Source of the DNA: Streptomyces sp. 1-11
GTDB lineage: Bacteria > Actinomycetota > Actinomycetes > Streptomycetales > Streptomycetaceae
Reading direction: 5' to 3'
NCBI RefSeq assembly: GCF_007176755.1
Contig: NZ_BJTV01000001.1
Location: forward strand, 744,001 to 808,000
DNA: 64,000 bases
Each line of letters starts with the position of its first letter. Position 1 is the stretch's first letter. A program made the position numbers and the translations under genes. The notes under the pieces are model-generated. The model had not been told where the DNA came from. It ran no database searches and saw only the letters and a program-made list of their open reading frames with translations. Shown piece after piece: positions 44,360-53,237 of the stretch.

Positions 44360-45651
44360 TAAGGCCGCGCCGCCGCGGCCGCGCGGTCGGTCAGGCGGAC
44401 CATGCGCGAGCGTGCCGATTCCAGGGGCTCCGGGTCGCCCGCCGCGGGCCCCGGCTCGGCGGTGAGGGCCGTCCACAGGTCGATGAGGTCGCGGCCGAGC
44501 CGCAGCCCCTCCTCCGGGTCGCGCACCGCGCGCCAGGCGGTGGCGGCGCTGCGCACGTTGCCGTAGGCCGCCTCCGCGTCGCACGCCTGCCGGCGCAGCC
44601 GGGCGAGGTCGAGCGAGAGGTGGAAGGAACGCACCGGGTCGCCCGCCAGGTAGGCGATGTAGGCGGTGAGTTCGCCCAGGTGCAGCACCTCGGGGTGGCG
44701 AGGGCCCAGTACGGCGGACGCCTCGGCGACGGTGCGGTCGGCGAGCCGGGCCGCCGCCTCGATGCGGCCGTCCCGGACGGCCTCGTTGATCCGTGCCATC
44801 GGCTCGGTGAGCAGTTCGGCGCCCTCCGCGGTCTCGGTCACGGGCGTGTCCCCGAGCACCTCCTCGGCCACGGCGTCGAAGCCGCGGGCGGGGGTGGGGG
44901 TGAGGGACGAGGCCGGGACGGGCTCGGGGTCGTGCAGGAGCGCGTTCGGGCCGCCCGCGCGCGCCCCCGGGATACCGGTGGGCGCCTCAGGGATACCGGC
45001 GGGCGCCTCAGGGACCGCCCGCAGGGGCGCGGAGACGGCCGGCTCGGGGTGCCGCACCGGCGCGGCGGGCGGCTCCTCGGGGCGCGGGGCCGGCACCGGG
45101 ACGCCCGGCTCTGGACGCCGCACCGGCGCCGGGGGCATCGTCCGGGGGCCGTAGGCGGGGACGGGCGCCGGCGTCCGGGCGCCGGCGGCGGTCAGCGCCC
45201 CGGACACACCGTCCATGACCGGCGGCGGCCCGAACCGCCCCATCGGCGCCTGCTCCCGGCCGGAGCCCGTCACGGCCGGACCGGAGCCCGCCACGCCCGC
45301 AGCGGGCGCCACCGATACGGGCACCACTGCGGCCGGTTCATCCGCGGCGGACCGGGCGGTGGTGCGCACCGGGTCGCCCGCCATCCTGCTGGAGCCGTCG
45401 GCCGAGACCTCGAGCGGGACCACGCATCCGGCGCGGTCGTCCTGGATCGTGGCGCGTATCGGGGCGCCCAGGCTTATCGCCAGGCGCTGGAGGTGGTTCA
45501 GCACGGCCTGCTGGATCTCCTGGCCCGGTTCCGCGACGACCGCCGTCCCGCCCACCGAGGCACTGCCCGTGCCGGTCACCCGCACGGCCACCACCGCGGG
45601 GTGTGCCACGGGCTGCTGTGCCCGCTTCTTCTCGAAGCTGAGTCGAGACAT
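44359..45651 (-). CDS. TPR-like regulatory protein with Pro/Ala-rich linker
   Basis: 430 aa. Residues 1-90 form a small globular part (EIQQAVLNHLQRLAISLG, then RATIQDDRAGCVVPLEVS). Residues about 95-255 are Pro/Ala/Gly-rich with degenerate PAPVRRPEPGVPVPAP repeats. Residues about 260-425 are helical with TPR-like spacing (RIEAAARLADRTVAEASAVL, then ELTAYIAYLAGDPVRSFHLS). No enzyme motif. The stop codon TAG lies exactly at the junction with a MITE-like element, so the present C-terminus may have been set by that insertion. Confidence 0.75.
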   Translation of the reverse strand: MSRLSFEKKRAQQPVAHPAVVAVRVTGTGSASVGGTAVVAEPGQEIQQAVLNHLQRLAISLGAPIRATIQDDRAGCVVPLEVSADGSSRMAGDPVRTTARSAADEPAAVVPVSVAPAAGVAGSGPAVTGSGREQAPMGRFGPPPVMDGVSGALTAAGARTPAPVPAYGPRTMPPAPVRRPEPGVPVPAPRPEEPPAAPVRHPEPAVSAPLRAVPEAPAGIPEAPTGIPGARAGGPNALLHDPEPVPASSLTPTPARGFDAVAEEVLGDTPVTETAEGAELLTEPMARINEAVRDGRIEAAARLADRTVAEASAVLGPRHPEVLHLGELTAYIAYLAGDPVRSFHLSLDLARLRRQACDAEAAYGNVRSAATAWRAVRDPEEGLRLGRDLIDLWTALTAEPGPAAGDPEPLESARSRMVRLTDRAAAAARP

Positions 45652-45791
45652 CGGTTCCCTCACTCCCCCGGCGCCACGATCCGGTCCGTACGCGTCCTGC
45701 CGACCAGTGTGTCCGTCCCGGTCCGGCTCCCGCGTCACCGCGACGTCACAGCATCGCACCAGCCGCGGCGCGACGCGGCCGCAACCGGCTC

Positions 45792-45830
45792 TTGAAACAG
45801 ACTGCTTGCGTGTGCATAAAATGCACACGC
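45792..45830 (+). promoter_or_regulatory. promoter with overlapping palindromic operator
   Basis: TTGAAA (45792-45797) and CATAAA (45815-45820) are 17 nt apart. The -10 is embedded in a perfect palindrome, GCGTGTGCAT-AAA-ATGCACACGC (45808-45830), with 10-nt arms. It lies about 40 nt upstream of the FMN reductase ATG and is clearly AT-rich compared with its surroundings. The regulator is not recognisable nearby. Confidence 0.75.
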
Positions 45831-45869
45831 CCTTATTCGCGGTGCGACACCAACCACTCCGGGGGACCC

Positions 45870-46457
45870 ATGAGCCGCCGTTTCCTCTTCGTCCTGGGCA
45901 GTGCCCGCCTCGACGGAAACACCGAACTGCTGGCCCGCGCCGCCGCCGAACAGCTTCCCGGCGACGTCGAGCAGCGCTGGATCCGCCTCACCGACCACCC
46001 GCTGCCCGACTTCACGGACCTGCGGCACGACACCGACCACGTACGGCCGGCCCCGGACACTCCGGCCGGGCTGCTGCTGGACGCGACCCTCGCCGCCACC
46101 GACCTGGTGATCGCCTCCCCGCTGTACTGGTACTCGGTGTCCGGTCACACCAAGCGGTACCTGGACCACTGGTCGGCCTGGCTCCGCACGCCGGACATCG
46201 GGTTCAAGGAGGCGATGGCGGGACGCACCCTGTGGGGCGTCTCGGTGCGCGCCGACCGGGAGCCGTCCGTCTCCGACCCGCTCGTCGGCACGCTCAACAA
46301 CTCGGCCGCCTACCTGGGGATGCGCTTCGGCGGTGTACTGCTCGGCAACGGCACCGCGCCGGGTGACGTGGCGAAGGACACCGACGCGCTCACGCGCGCG
46401 AAGACGTTCTTCGCAGGCGGGGCGCCCCTCGCCCGTTTCCCGTACCAGGAGTCCTGA
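45870..46457 (+). CDS. NADPH-dependent FMN reductase / flavodoxin-fold oxidoreductase
   Basis: 195 aa flavodoxin fold. FMN phosphate loop GSARLDGNTELLA at residues 10-22 and the SPLYWYSVSGHTKRYLDHW segment that contacts the flavin ring. Likely a quinone or chromate/azo-type reductase. GGGGG precedes the ATG. Its operator suggests inducible expression. Confidence 0.9.
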   Translation: MSRRFLFVLGSARLDGNTELLARAAAEQLPGDVEQRWIRLTDHPLPDFTDLRHDTDHVRPAPDTPAGLLLDATLAATDLVIASPLYWYSVSGHTKRYLDHWSAWLRTPDIGFKEAMAGRTLWGVSVRADREPSVSDPLVGTLNNSAAYLGMRFGGVLLGNGTAPGDVAKDTDALTRAKTFFAGGAPLARFPYQES

Positions 46458-46484
46458 GCCGCCCTGGGGCTTGCCTGAAAGGCC

Positions 46485-47366
46485 CTAGGCGCTGATGTCC
46501 TTCGTCGTGAACCGCGCCCAGGCCGCCGAGCCGAACACGGCCGCGTACAGCGCCTGTAGCCCGAGGTTGCGCACCAGGTCGTCCCAGTAGACGGGTTCGC
46601 GCATCAGGTCGGCGAAGGACAGCCAGTAGTGCGAGAAGAAGTACGGCCGCAGGGCGTGCAACTGGGGTATCTGGTCCAGGATCTGAACGGTGATGAGCAG
46701 GCCCACGGTGGTCGCCATGGCGGCGATGCCGCTGTTGGTCAGGGTGGACACGAACAGGCCGAGCGCCGCGATGCCGACCAGTGAGGCGGCGACGGCCAGC
46801 GCGATCAGCAGCGCCCGGCCGAGCCCCTCGGCGAAGGTGATGCTCGTGCCGGAGATGGTCGTGAGGTCGCCGAGCGGGAAGAGCAGCGCGCCGACGGCCA
46901 GCGCGGACACCGCCACGACCAGGGTGGCCAGCAGGCAGAAGGCCATGACCGTCGCGTACTTGACGAGCAGCAGCCGGGTGCGGCCGGCCGGGGCGACCAG
47001 CAGATAGCGCAGGGTGCCGGCGCCGGCCTCACCGGCGATCGCGTCGCCCGCGACGACGCCGACCGCCATCGGCAGGAAGAACGGCAGGGTCGCGGCGAGC
47101 GCCGTGAACACCAGGAACAGGCCGTTGTTGGTGATCTGGGCCATGAACGCCGGCCCCTCGCCGCCACCGCCCGCCCTGGACCCGCCGCGCGTCTCGATCC
47201 GCACCGCGATCCCGACCAGCACCGGCACCGCCGCCAGCACCGCGAGCAGGGCCAGCGTGCGCCAGCGGCGCAGGGTGGTGACCAGTTCGCTGCGCAGCAG
47301 CCCGAAGGTCCACAGCGGACTCGTCCGGCGTCCGGCCGGCCCCGGGAGCGCCTCAGCCCGCGACAT
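46485..47366 (-). CDS. ABC transporter permease, ABC-2 type
   Basis: 293 aa with six hydrophobic helices: WRTLALLAVLAAVPVLVGIA, then a Gly-rich loop, then MAVGVVAGDAIAGEAGAGTL, which is a typical ABC-2 permease segment. Overlaps the ATPase gene by 14 nt. Together they form an exporter that moves an unknown substrate out of the cytoplasm. Confidence 0.9.
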   Translation of the reverse strand: MSRAEALPGPAGRRTSPLWTFGLLRSELVTTLRRWRTLALLAVLAAVPVLVGIAVRIETRGGSRAGGGGEGPAFMAQITNNGLFLVFTALAATLPFFLPMAVGVVAGDAIAGEAGAGTLRYLLVAPAGRTRLLLVKYATVMAFCLLATLVVAVSALAVGALLFPLGDLTTISGTSITFAEGLGRALLIALAVAASLVGIAALGLFVSTLTNSGIAAMATTVGLLITVQILDQIPQLHALRPYFFSHYWLSFADLMREPVYWDDLVRNLGLQALYAAVFGSAAWARFTTKDISA

Positions 47367-48327
47367 CGAAGCCCTCCCCGGTCAGCGCCATGAACGCGTC
47401 CTCCAGCGAGGCCCGTTCGAGCGTGAAGCCCCGTACCCGCACGCCCGCCGCGACCAGGGCCGCGTTCAGCTCCGCGAGGTCCCGCTCGGGCGGCTCGCCG
47501 GTCACCCGGTCACCGTCGGCGACGACGTCGGCGACGCCCTGCTCCTTCAGCACCCGGGCCGCCTCGGCGGGGTCCGGCGTGCTCACCGCCAGCCGGCCGC
47601 GCGCCCCGGCCGCCAGGTCGGCGACCGCGCCCTGGGTGAGCAGGCGGCCCCGCGCCATCACCGCCGCGTGCGTGCACACCTGCTCGATCTCGTCGAGCAG
47701 GTGGGAGGAGAGGAACACGGTCGTGCCGTCCGACGCCAGTTCCTTCACCAGGGTGCGTATCTCGCGCATGCCCTGCGGGTCGAGCCCGTTGGTGGGCTCG
47801 TCCAGCACGAGCAGTCCGCGCGGCTGGAGCAGGGCGGCGGCCAGGCCCAGGCGCTGCTTCATGCCGAGCGAGTACGCCCTCGCCTTCTTGCCCGCCGCTG
47901 CCGTCAGGCCCACCCGGTCCAGGGCGGCCCCGACCCGGGCGCGCCGGGTGCGCGGATCGGCCGTCGGGTCGGCGGCGTCGTAGCGCAGCAGGTTGTCCCG
48001 GCCGGAGAGGAAGCCGTACAGGGCCGGGCCCTCGATCAGCGCGCCGACCCTCGGCAGGACGGTGCGGGCGGCCCGTGGCATGGGCCGGCCAAGGACGCGG
48101 GCCGTGCCCGAGGTCGGCTCGATCAGCCCCATCAGCATGCGGATGGTGGTGGTCTTGCCGGAGCCGTTCGGGCCGAGGAAGCCGAAGACGCTGCCCGCCG
48201 GGACGGTCAGGTCGAGACCGTCGACGGCGAGCTGTCCGCCGCGGTAGCGCTTGGTGAGGCCGCGCGTGGCGATCACGTGCTCCGGCGCGTCCCGTGGATC
48301 ACGCTCCGCGGCGGACGGTCCGTCCAT
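47353..48327 (-). CDS. ABC transporter ATP-binding protein
   Basis: 324 aa. Walker A GPNGSGKTTT, Q-loop region, signature YSLGMKQRL, Walker B LLVLDEP and the His switch SSHLLDEIE. The C-terminal 90 residues form the accessory domain found in drug and lipid exporters of this class (DrrA/CcmA group). GGGGGAG precedes the ATG. Upstream lies a membrane-anchored LolA-like protein, possibly of the same unit. Confidence 0.93.
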   Translation of the reverse strand: MDGPSAAERDPRDAPEHVIATRGLTKRYRGGQLAVDGLDLTVPAGSVFGFLGPNGSGKTTTIRMLMGLIEPTSGTARVLGRPMPRAARTVLPRVGALIEGPALYGFLSGRDNLLRYDAADPTADPRTRRARVGAALDRVGLTAAAGKKARAYSLGMKQRLGLAAALLQPRGLLVLDEPTNGLDPQGMREIRTLVKELASDGTTVFLSSHLLDEIEQVCTHAAVMARGRLLTQGAVADLAAGARGRLAVSTPDPAEAARVLKEQGVADVVADGDRVTGEPPERDLAELNAALVAAGVRVRGFTLERASLEDAFMALTGEGFDVAG

Positions 48328-48375
48328 CGGCTCCCCCTCGGTGCCGCTCCTGCCCTGCCCCTGCCCGGGGAGGGA

Positions 48376-49620
48376 TCACTTCCCCGTGTTCGCCGCCTTC
48401 ACCAGCGCGTCCTTGGTCACCGCGCCGGCGTACACCTTGCCGTCGTCGGTGATCAGGGCGTTGACCAGGCGGGTGGAGAACACCGTGCCCTTGCCGAACT
48501 TGCCGGAGACCTGGTCGCCGAGCGAGCCGAGGAAGCCGCCGAGCGCGCCGCCCTGGCCGCCGCCCCGGCCGCCGGACGGCAGGCCGGCCCCGCCGCCGGT
48601 GTCGAAGCTCGCGACCGACGTCCAGCCCTTGCCGAGCACGGTGGCGCCGTTCATGCCCTTGGCGAGGTCCTCACCGCCCTTGGTGGCGTGCTCCCGGGTG
48701 TGCTCCGGCGCCTCGGCGCCCTTCTTCTCCTCAGCGCCCTTCTTCTCCTCGGTGACCTTCGCGCCCTTGGGCGGGGTGAAGTCGAAGGTGGAGGCGGCCG
48801 GCGCGGCGAAGGAGACCTGGGTGAAGCCCGCGTCGAGCACGGCGGCGCCACCGCTGCGCGGGGTGAGGGTGAACTTCAGCGGCAGGCCGGTCCGCGCGTC
48901 CACGGCGATGCTGATCGCGCCGACCGTGGTGCCGGACTGCCTGGGCTTGATCAGCAGCTTGTAGGCGTCGCGGCCGGCGACCCGCGCGGTGCCGTCGACG
49001 GTCACCGACGTGGTGTCGTCGACCGCCTTCAGGGCCTCGTCGGCGAAGCCCTTGGGCGTGGCCGGCGGCTGATCGGCCCGGTGCCGCCCTCCGGTCTCGG
49101 CGCCGGTGGAGTGGTAGACCTCGTTGCTCTTGCTGTCGTAGCCCCAGACGTCCTTGCCGTCATGGACGAGGCTGTACTCGGAGCCGCTCTCCAGCAGCGA
49201 CAGCTTCTGCCGGTCCGGTCCGTCGGCGGCCACGCGCAGCGTGTGCGTGCCAGAGACCAGCTCGGTCAGCTTGGACTGCGGGTCGGCCGAGGAGCCGTCG
49301 CCCTTGCCCCGGGCCGCGCCGGACACCAGTCCGCTCTCCAGGCCGCCGAGGTCCGGCAGACCGAGGTCGGTGCTGACCTTCACCGTGCCGGAGAGCCGCT
49401 GCACGTCCGATTTGGCGATCTTGTCGATGAGCTGCTGCGCGGTGATCTTCGGCAGATCGGGGTCACCGGAGTCGGCGAGCGCCGGAACCAGCCCGATCGT
49501 GGCCGCCGCCACCCCCACCACCGCGACCGGGACCACATACCGGGCGGCCTTGCGGCGTCCGGTGGGCAGGTCCTCGTCACGCGCGGCGGCCGTTGCGTCG
49601 TCGGATTCGTACGGTGCCAT
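48376..49620 (-). CDS. membrane-anchored LolA-like / DUF2092-type extracytoplasmic protein
   Basis: 414 aa. A single N-terminal membrane helix at about residues 27-50 (VVPVAVVGVAAATIGLVPAL) puts the rest outside. The first 270 residues outside form a LolA/LppX-like half-barrel: QQLIDKIAKSDVQRLSGTVK, then GKDVWGYDSKSNEVYHS, and DARTGLPLKFTLTPRSGG. A Lys/Glu and Gly-rich segment (TEEKKGAEEKKGAE, GGGRGG) splits the C-terminal part. GGAGG precedes the ATG by about 10 nt. Possibly binds lipid or a precursor for the neighbouring ABC exporter. Confidence 0.8.
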   Translation of the reverse strand: MAPYESDDATAAARDEDLPTGRRKAARYVVPVAVVGVAAATIGLVPALADSGDPDLPKITAQQLIDKIAKSDVQRLSGTVKVSTDLGLPDLGGLESGLVSGAARGKGDGSSADPQSKLTELVSGTHTLRVAADGPDRQKLSLLESGSEYSLVHDGKDVWGYDSKSNEVYHSTGAETGGRHRADQPPATPKGFADEALKAVDDTTSVTVDGTARVAGRDAYKLLIKPRQSGTTVGAISIAVDARTGLPLKFTLTPRSGGAAVLDAGFTQVSFAAPAASTFDFTPPKGAKVTEEKKGAEEKKGAEAPEHTREHATKGGEDLAKGMNGATVLGKGWTSVASFDTGGGAGLPSGGRGGGQGGALGGFLGSLGDQVSGKFGKGTVFSTRLVNALITDDGKVYAGAVTKDALVKAANTGK

Positions 49621-49794
49621 CTGTGCCTTACCTCCGTCGTCGGCGGCGGCTGTCCCCACACTGGTCCACCTGAGCCGCCATTCTCACCCGAATCGGTGAG
49701 GAGTGGTGATTTCCGTGGTCTCCATATGACCAAATCGGCCGTGAGGAGGCGTCAGACCACGGCACCAACTCCGTGTACGCCTGCGGTATGACAC

Positions 49795-49850
49795 CCGAGG
49801 GCGGTGACTCCCCCGACCCGTAGGGGTCGTGCGGGAGTCACCGCCCTCGG
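49795..49850. terminator. strong terminator downstream of the polyprenyl synthase gene
   Basis: An 18-bp perfect stem CCGAGGGCGGTGACTCCC/GGGAGTCACCGCCCTCGG encloses a smaller hairpin, starting 16 nt after the synthase stop. Confidence 0.8.
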
Positions 49851-49866
49851 TCCGTGTACGGGGGGC

Positions 49867-50877
49867 TCAGCCGGCCCGGTGCACCACCGCGTCGCACAGT
49901 TCGAGCAGCGCCGCCTTGGAGTCGCACTCCGGCAGCGGGGCCAGCGCGGAGCGCGCCTCCTCCGCGTAGCGGACGGTGTCGCGGCGGGCCTGCTCCAGCG
50001 CGGGGTGCGCGCGGAGCGCGGTCAGCGCCTCGTCGAGCCGGGCGTCGTCGCCGAGGTCGGAGTCCAGCAGCTCGCACAGCGCGATGTCCTCGGGCAGCCG
50101 CAGGCGGGCGGCGCGCTCGCGCAGCCGGAGCACGGGCAGCGTCGGGATGCCCTCGCGCAGGTCGGTCCCCGGCGTCTTGCCGGACTCGTGCGAGTCGGAG
50201 GCGATGTCCAGGACGTCGTCCGCGAGCTGGAAGGCGACCCCGAGCCGCTCGCCGTACTGGGTCAGCACGTCGACGACCGTCTCGTCGGCGCCGGACATCA
50301 TCGCGCCGAACCGGCAGGACACCGCCACCAGGGAGCCGGTCTTGCCGCCGAGCACGTCCAGGTAGTGCTCGACCGGGTCGCGTCCGTCCGAGGGGCCCGC
50401 GGTCTCCAGGATCTGCCCGGTGACCAGCCGCTCGAACGCGAGGGCCTGCACGCGGACCGCCTCGGGGCCGAGGTCGGCGAGGATCTGGGAGGCGCGGGCG
50501 AACAGGAAGTCGCCGGTGAGGACGGCGACGGAGTTGCCCCAGCGCGTGTTCGCGCTGTCCACCCCGCGCCGCACGGCCGCCTCGTCCATGACGTCGTCGT
50601 GGTACAGCGTGGCCAGGTGGGTCAGCTCCACGACCACGGCCGACGGCACGACGCCGGGCGCGTACGGGTCGCCGAACTGCGCCGCGAGCATCACGAGGAG
50701 CGGCCGGAACCGCTTCCCGCCGGCCCGTACGAGGTGCTGCGCGGCCTCCGTGATGAACGGGACCTCGCTCTTGGTGGCCTCGAACAAGCCTTCCTCGACA
50801 GCCGTCAATCCGGCCTGGACATCGGCTTCCAGAGCCTGGTCCCGCACGCTCAGCCCGAACGGCCCGACGACGGTCAC
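49867..50877 (-). CDS. trans-polyprenyl diphosphate synthase
   Basis: 336 aa, all-alpha prenyl synthase. Both aspartate-rich motifs are present: LYHDDVMDEAAVRR (first) and FQLADDVLDIAS (second). GGKRFRPLLVML near residue 53 binds diphosphate. It makes the long isoprenoid side chain, most likely of menaquinone, the quinone used by the nuo complexes in this window. The small residues before the first motif suggest a long-chain product. AGGAGAC precedes the GTG start. Confidence 0.92.
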   Translation of the reverse strand: MTVVGPFGLSVRDQALEADVQAGLTAVEEGLFEATKSEVPFITEAAQHLVRAGGKRFRPLLVMLAAQFGDPYAPGVVPSAVVVELTHLATLYHDDVMDEAAVRRGVDSANTRWGNSVAVLTGDFLFARASQILADLGPEAVRVQALAFERLVTGQILETAGPSDGRDPVEHYLDVLGGKTGSLVAVSCRFGAMMSGADETVVDVLTQYGERLGVAFQLADDVLDIASDSHESGKTPGTDLREGIPTLPVLRLRERAARLRLPEDIALCELLDSDLGDDARLDEALTALRAHPALEQARRDTVRYAEEARSALAPLPECDSKAALLELCDAVVHRAG

Positions 50878-51379
50878 GAGGGGTCTCCTGTCTGCTGGTG
50901 TCTGCTGGCGATTACGCGGTTTGTCGATAGGTCGCTGCCCTCACTCAAGTCAGCGTATCCGGTCCTGTTTCGATCACCGAGGGCGCCCACCGGTCCGGCA
51001 CGGACGGCACGGGACCACGGCCGGCGCAGCGCCGACCATCCGATAATACGGACATTCAGCGCCTTAATACCCCTTTTGGAACGCAGCCAAATCAGCCACG
51101 GACTATCCGGCGGGGCGCACCGCCCCGATTCGCCGCCACGGTCAAATCCCCCATGTCTGATTTGGAATACTTTGCTATTTCGTGAGTTGGGTCACGCGCC
51201 CCGACGGGCCCGCCAGGCCCGGCCAGCGGCCGGTCCGCCCTTGCGCCGTCGGCCAGTTGAGCATTGGCAGTCGCAAAGGATCAAGCGCCCAAAATGGAAC
51301 AGAACAAGGTCAACTTGGCCTTTACGTGAATCCAACACTTGTTCCGGACATGTGCTCTCGCATACGTTCCCGGCCAGTC
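50878..51379. other. upstream region between polyprenyl synthase and the riboswitch
   Basis: About 500 bp without a gene and with unusually AT-rich patches for this genome (near 51040-51080 and 51150-51180). It should hold the reverse promoter of the synthase gene and the forward promoter of the riboswitch-controlled gene. I could not fix either. Confidence 0.5.
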
Positions 51380-51581
51380 GAGCGGAACGCCGAATCCTGC
51401 CGCCGCCCGACACCACCCATCGACGAACTCATTCGTACGGCAGGAGCGGGGGACCCAGGTAAGTTCGCCGGACCGGACGACGCGTGTCGTCACCGGAACG
51501 GCAAGGGGTGAAGCCGTGCCGCCCAGAGCGGCACGGCCGGGCACCTCCCCGCCCGAACCCGACAGCTCACCTCGCAGGCGA
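51380..51581 (+). promoter_or_regulatory. c-di-AMP riboswitch (ydaO/yuaA class)
   Basis: The conserved blocks occur in order: CCGAATCCTG, GGCAGGAGCGGGGGACCC, GGGGTGAA, and the 3' block CCCGACAGCTCACCTCGCAGGC. A 10-bp hairpin GCCGTGCCGC/GCGGCACGGC (51513-51537) sits between the third and fourth blocks. It ends just before the Shine-Dalgarno of a secreted cell-wall enzyme gene. In Streptomyces this class is known to precede muralytic enzyme genes such as rpfA and to turn them off when c-di-AMP is high. Confidence 0.88.
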
Positions 51582-51598
51582 CGGAGAGGAACTTCGCC

Positions 51599-52084
51599 AT
51601 GCCTGCTGCCGCTCAGAACCGCCGCTTCCGCACCGGCCGCCTCGCCCGCAAGCTCGCCGTGCTCGGCACCGGCGCCGCCGTGCTCGCCCTTCCGGTCGTC
51701 GGCGCCACCAGCGCCTCCGCGGCCGACTCCACCAGCTCGTCCGGCACCACCGTCGCCGGGTACCCGAACAACCTCGACGGGTGGATCCGCGAGTCCCTCG
51801 CGATCATGGCGGAGAAGCACATCCCGGGCACCTACGACGGCATCCACCGCAACATCATCCGGGAGTCCTCGGGCAACCCGCGCGCCATCAACCTGTGGGA
51901 CTCCAACGCGGCCAAGGGCATCCCGTCCAAGGGCCTGCTCCAGGTCATCGACCCGACCTTCAACAGCTACCACGTGGCCGGGACGTCCTTCGACATCTAC
52001 GACCCGGTCGCGAACATCACCGCCGCCTGCAACTACGCGGCCGCTCGCTACGGCTCCATCGACAACGTCTTCGGCGCCTACTGA
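51599..52084 (+). CDS. secreted lytic transglycosylase-like (SLT domain) protein
   Basis: 161 aa. Signal peptide of about 41 residues (basic start, hydrophobic LAVLGTGAAVLALPVVG, cleavage after ATSASA). The mature part is a compact SLT fold with catalytic Glu in NIIRESSGNPRAINLWD, then KGLLQVIDPTFNSYHV and a final ACNYAAARYGSIDNVFGAY. Probably cleaves peptidoglycan during growth or germination. GGAGAGG lies about 9 nt before the ATG. Controlled by the c-di-AMP riboswitch in its leader. Confidence 0.92.
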   Translation: MPAAAQNRRFRTGRLARKLAVLGTGAAVLALPVVGATSASAADSTSSSGTTVAGYPNNLDGWIRESLAIMAEKHIPGTYDGIHRNIIRESSGNPRAINLWDSNAAKGIPSKGLLQVIDPTFNSYHVAGTSFDIYDPVANITAACNYAAARYGSIDNVFGAY

Positions 52085-52120
52085 CCGGCCCCCGCGGCGG
52101 GCTCCCCGCCGCGGTCCCGG

Positions 52121-52933
52121 TCAGTGGGCCGGGAAGAGTCCCTCGAGGACGACGGCGACGCCGTCGTCCTCGTTGGACGTCGTGACCTCGTCCGCGACCG
52201 CCTTGAGTTCGGGGTGGGCGTTGGCCATGGCGACCCCGCGGCCGGCCCAGTCGAACATGGGGATGTCGTTGGGCATGTCCCCGAAGGCCAGCGCCTGTCC
52301 GGCGGCGATCCCCAGAAGGTCGGCGGCCAGCGCGAGCCCCGTCGCCTTGGTGACCCCGCACGGCTGGAGCTCCACCGTGCCCGGCCCCGACATGGTGACC
52401 GTGGCCAGCGAGCCCACCGCCGCGCGCGCGGTCGCCGCCAACTCGTCGTCCGACAGCGTGTGGTGGCGCAGCAGCACCTTGCTGATGGGCTCGCGCCACA
52501 GGTCGTCGCGCCGGCCGACCCGCACGGCGGGCAGGGTCGGGTGGGGCATCAGATACCCGGGTTCGATCAGGGTGAGCCCGTCCACGCCGTCCTGGTCGAC
52601 GGCCGCGAAGACCTGCCCGACCTCGGCCTCGATCTTGCCGAGCGCGGTCTCCGCCAGTTCCCGGTCGAGCCGCACCGACCACAGCAGGCGCCCGGTGCCG
52701 GCGTCGTAGACCTGCGCCCCCTGCCCGCACACCGCGAGCCCCGTGCAGCCGAGGGCGGTCAGCAGCGGCCGTACCCGGGGAGCCGGCCGGCCCGTCACCA
52801 CCAGGTGCCGGGCGCCGGCCCGCGCCACCCGCTCCAGAGCGGCGAGCGACCGGTCGGAGACGGTGTCGTCGCCGCGCAGCAGCGTCCCGTCCAGGTCGGT
52901 GGCGATCAGTGCGTATGCGGGGGGTGCGGCCAT
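52121..52933 (-). CDS. HAD-superfamily phosphatase, Cof type
   Basis: 270 aa. Nucleophile motif DLDGTLL at residues 13-19, motif II VVTGRP and the final AFGDMPNDIPMF. The insertion between motifs II and III is the C2B cap of Cof hydrolases, which dephosphorylate sugar phosphates or flavin-type nucleotides. The 304-bp gap to the next gene (52934-53237) shows no other gene. Confidence 0.9.
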   Translation of the reverse strand: MAAPPAYALIATDLDGTLLRGDDTVSDRSLAALERVARAGARHLVVTGRPAPRVRPLLTALGCTGLAVCGQGAQVYDAGTGRLLWSVRLDRELAETALGKIEAEVGQVFAAVDQDGVDGLTLIEPGYLMPHPTLPAVRVGRRDDLWREPISKVLLRHHTLSDDELAATARAAVGSLATVTMSGPGTVELQPCGVTKATGLALAADLLGIAAGQALAFGDMPNDIPMFDWAGRGVAMANAHPELKAVADEVTTSNEDDGVAVVLEGLFPAH

Positions 52934-53237
52934 GATCAGAGAATACGGATCACGGCGCCCCGCCGACTCACCTGGATCTTCACGGACTTGGGGCCGCGGC
53001 CGCGGTCCGGAGCCTCCCGACCCGCCTCGGAAGGCGCGCCCACGCCGTCCCCGGCCCCGCGCCGCTGCGCCCGCCCCGCCCCCGGGCCGCCCCCACCTCG
53101 TCCGTGTCCTCTTTCCGGACATCGGCCGGACACCCCTGTCGGCACTGCCCAAGACACCGGTCCCGGCCGTAACGTGTGGCGCGATCACATGGAACGCATC
53201 GCCATGCATGGCCCGGATGAGAGTGAGGCAGCACCCC

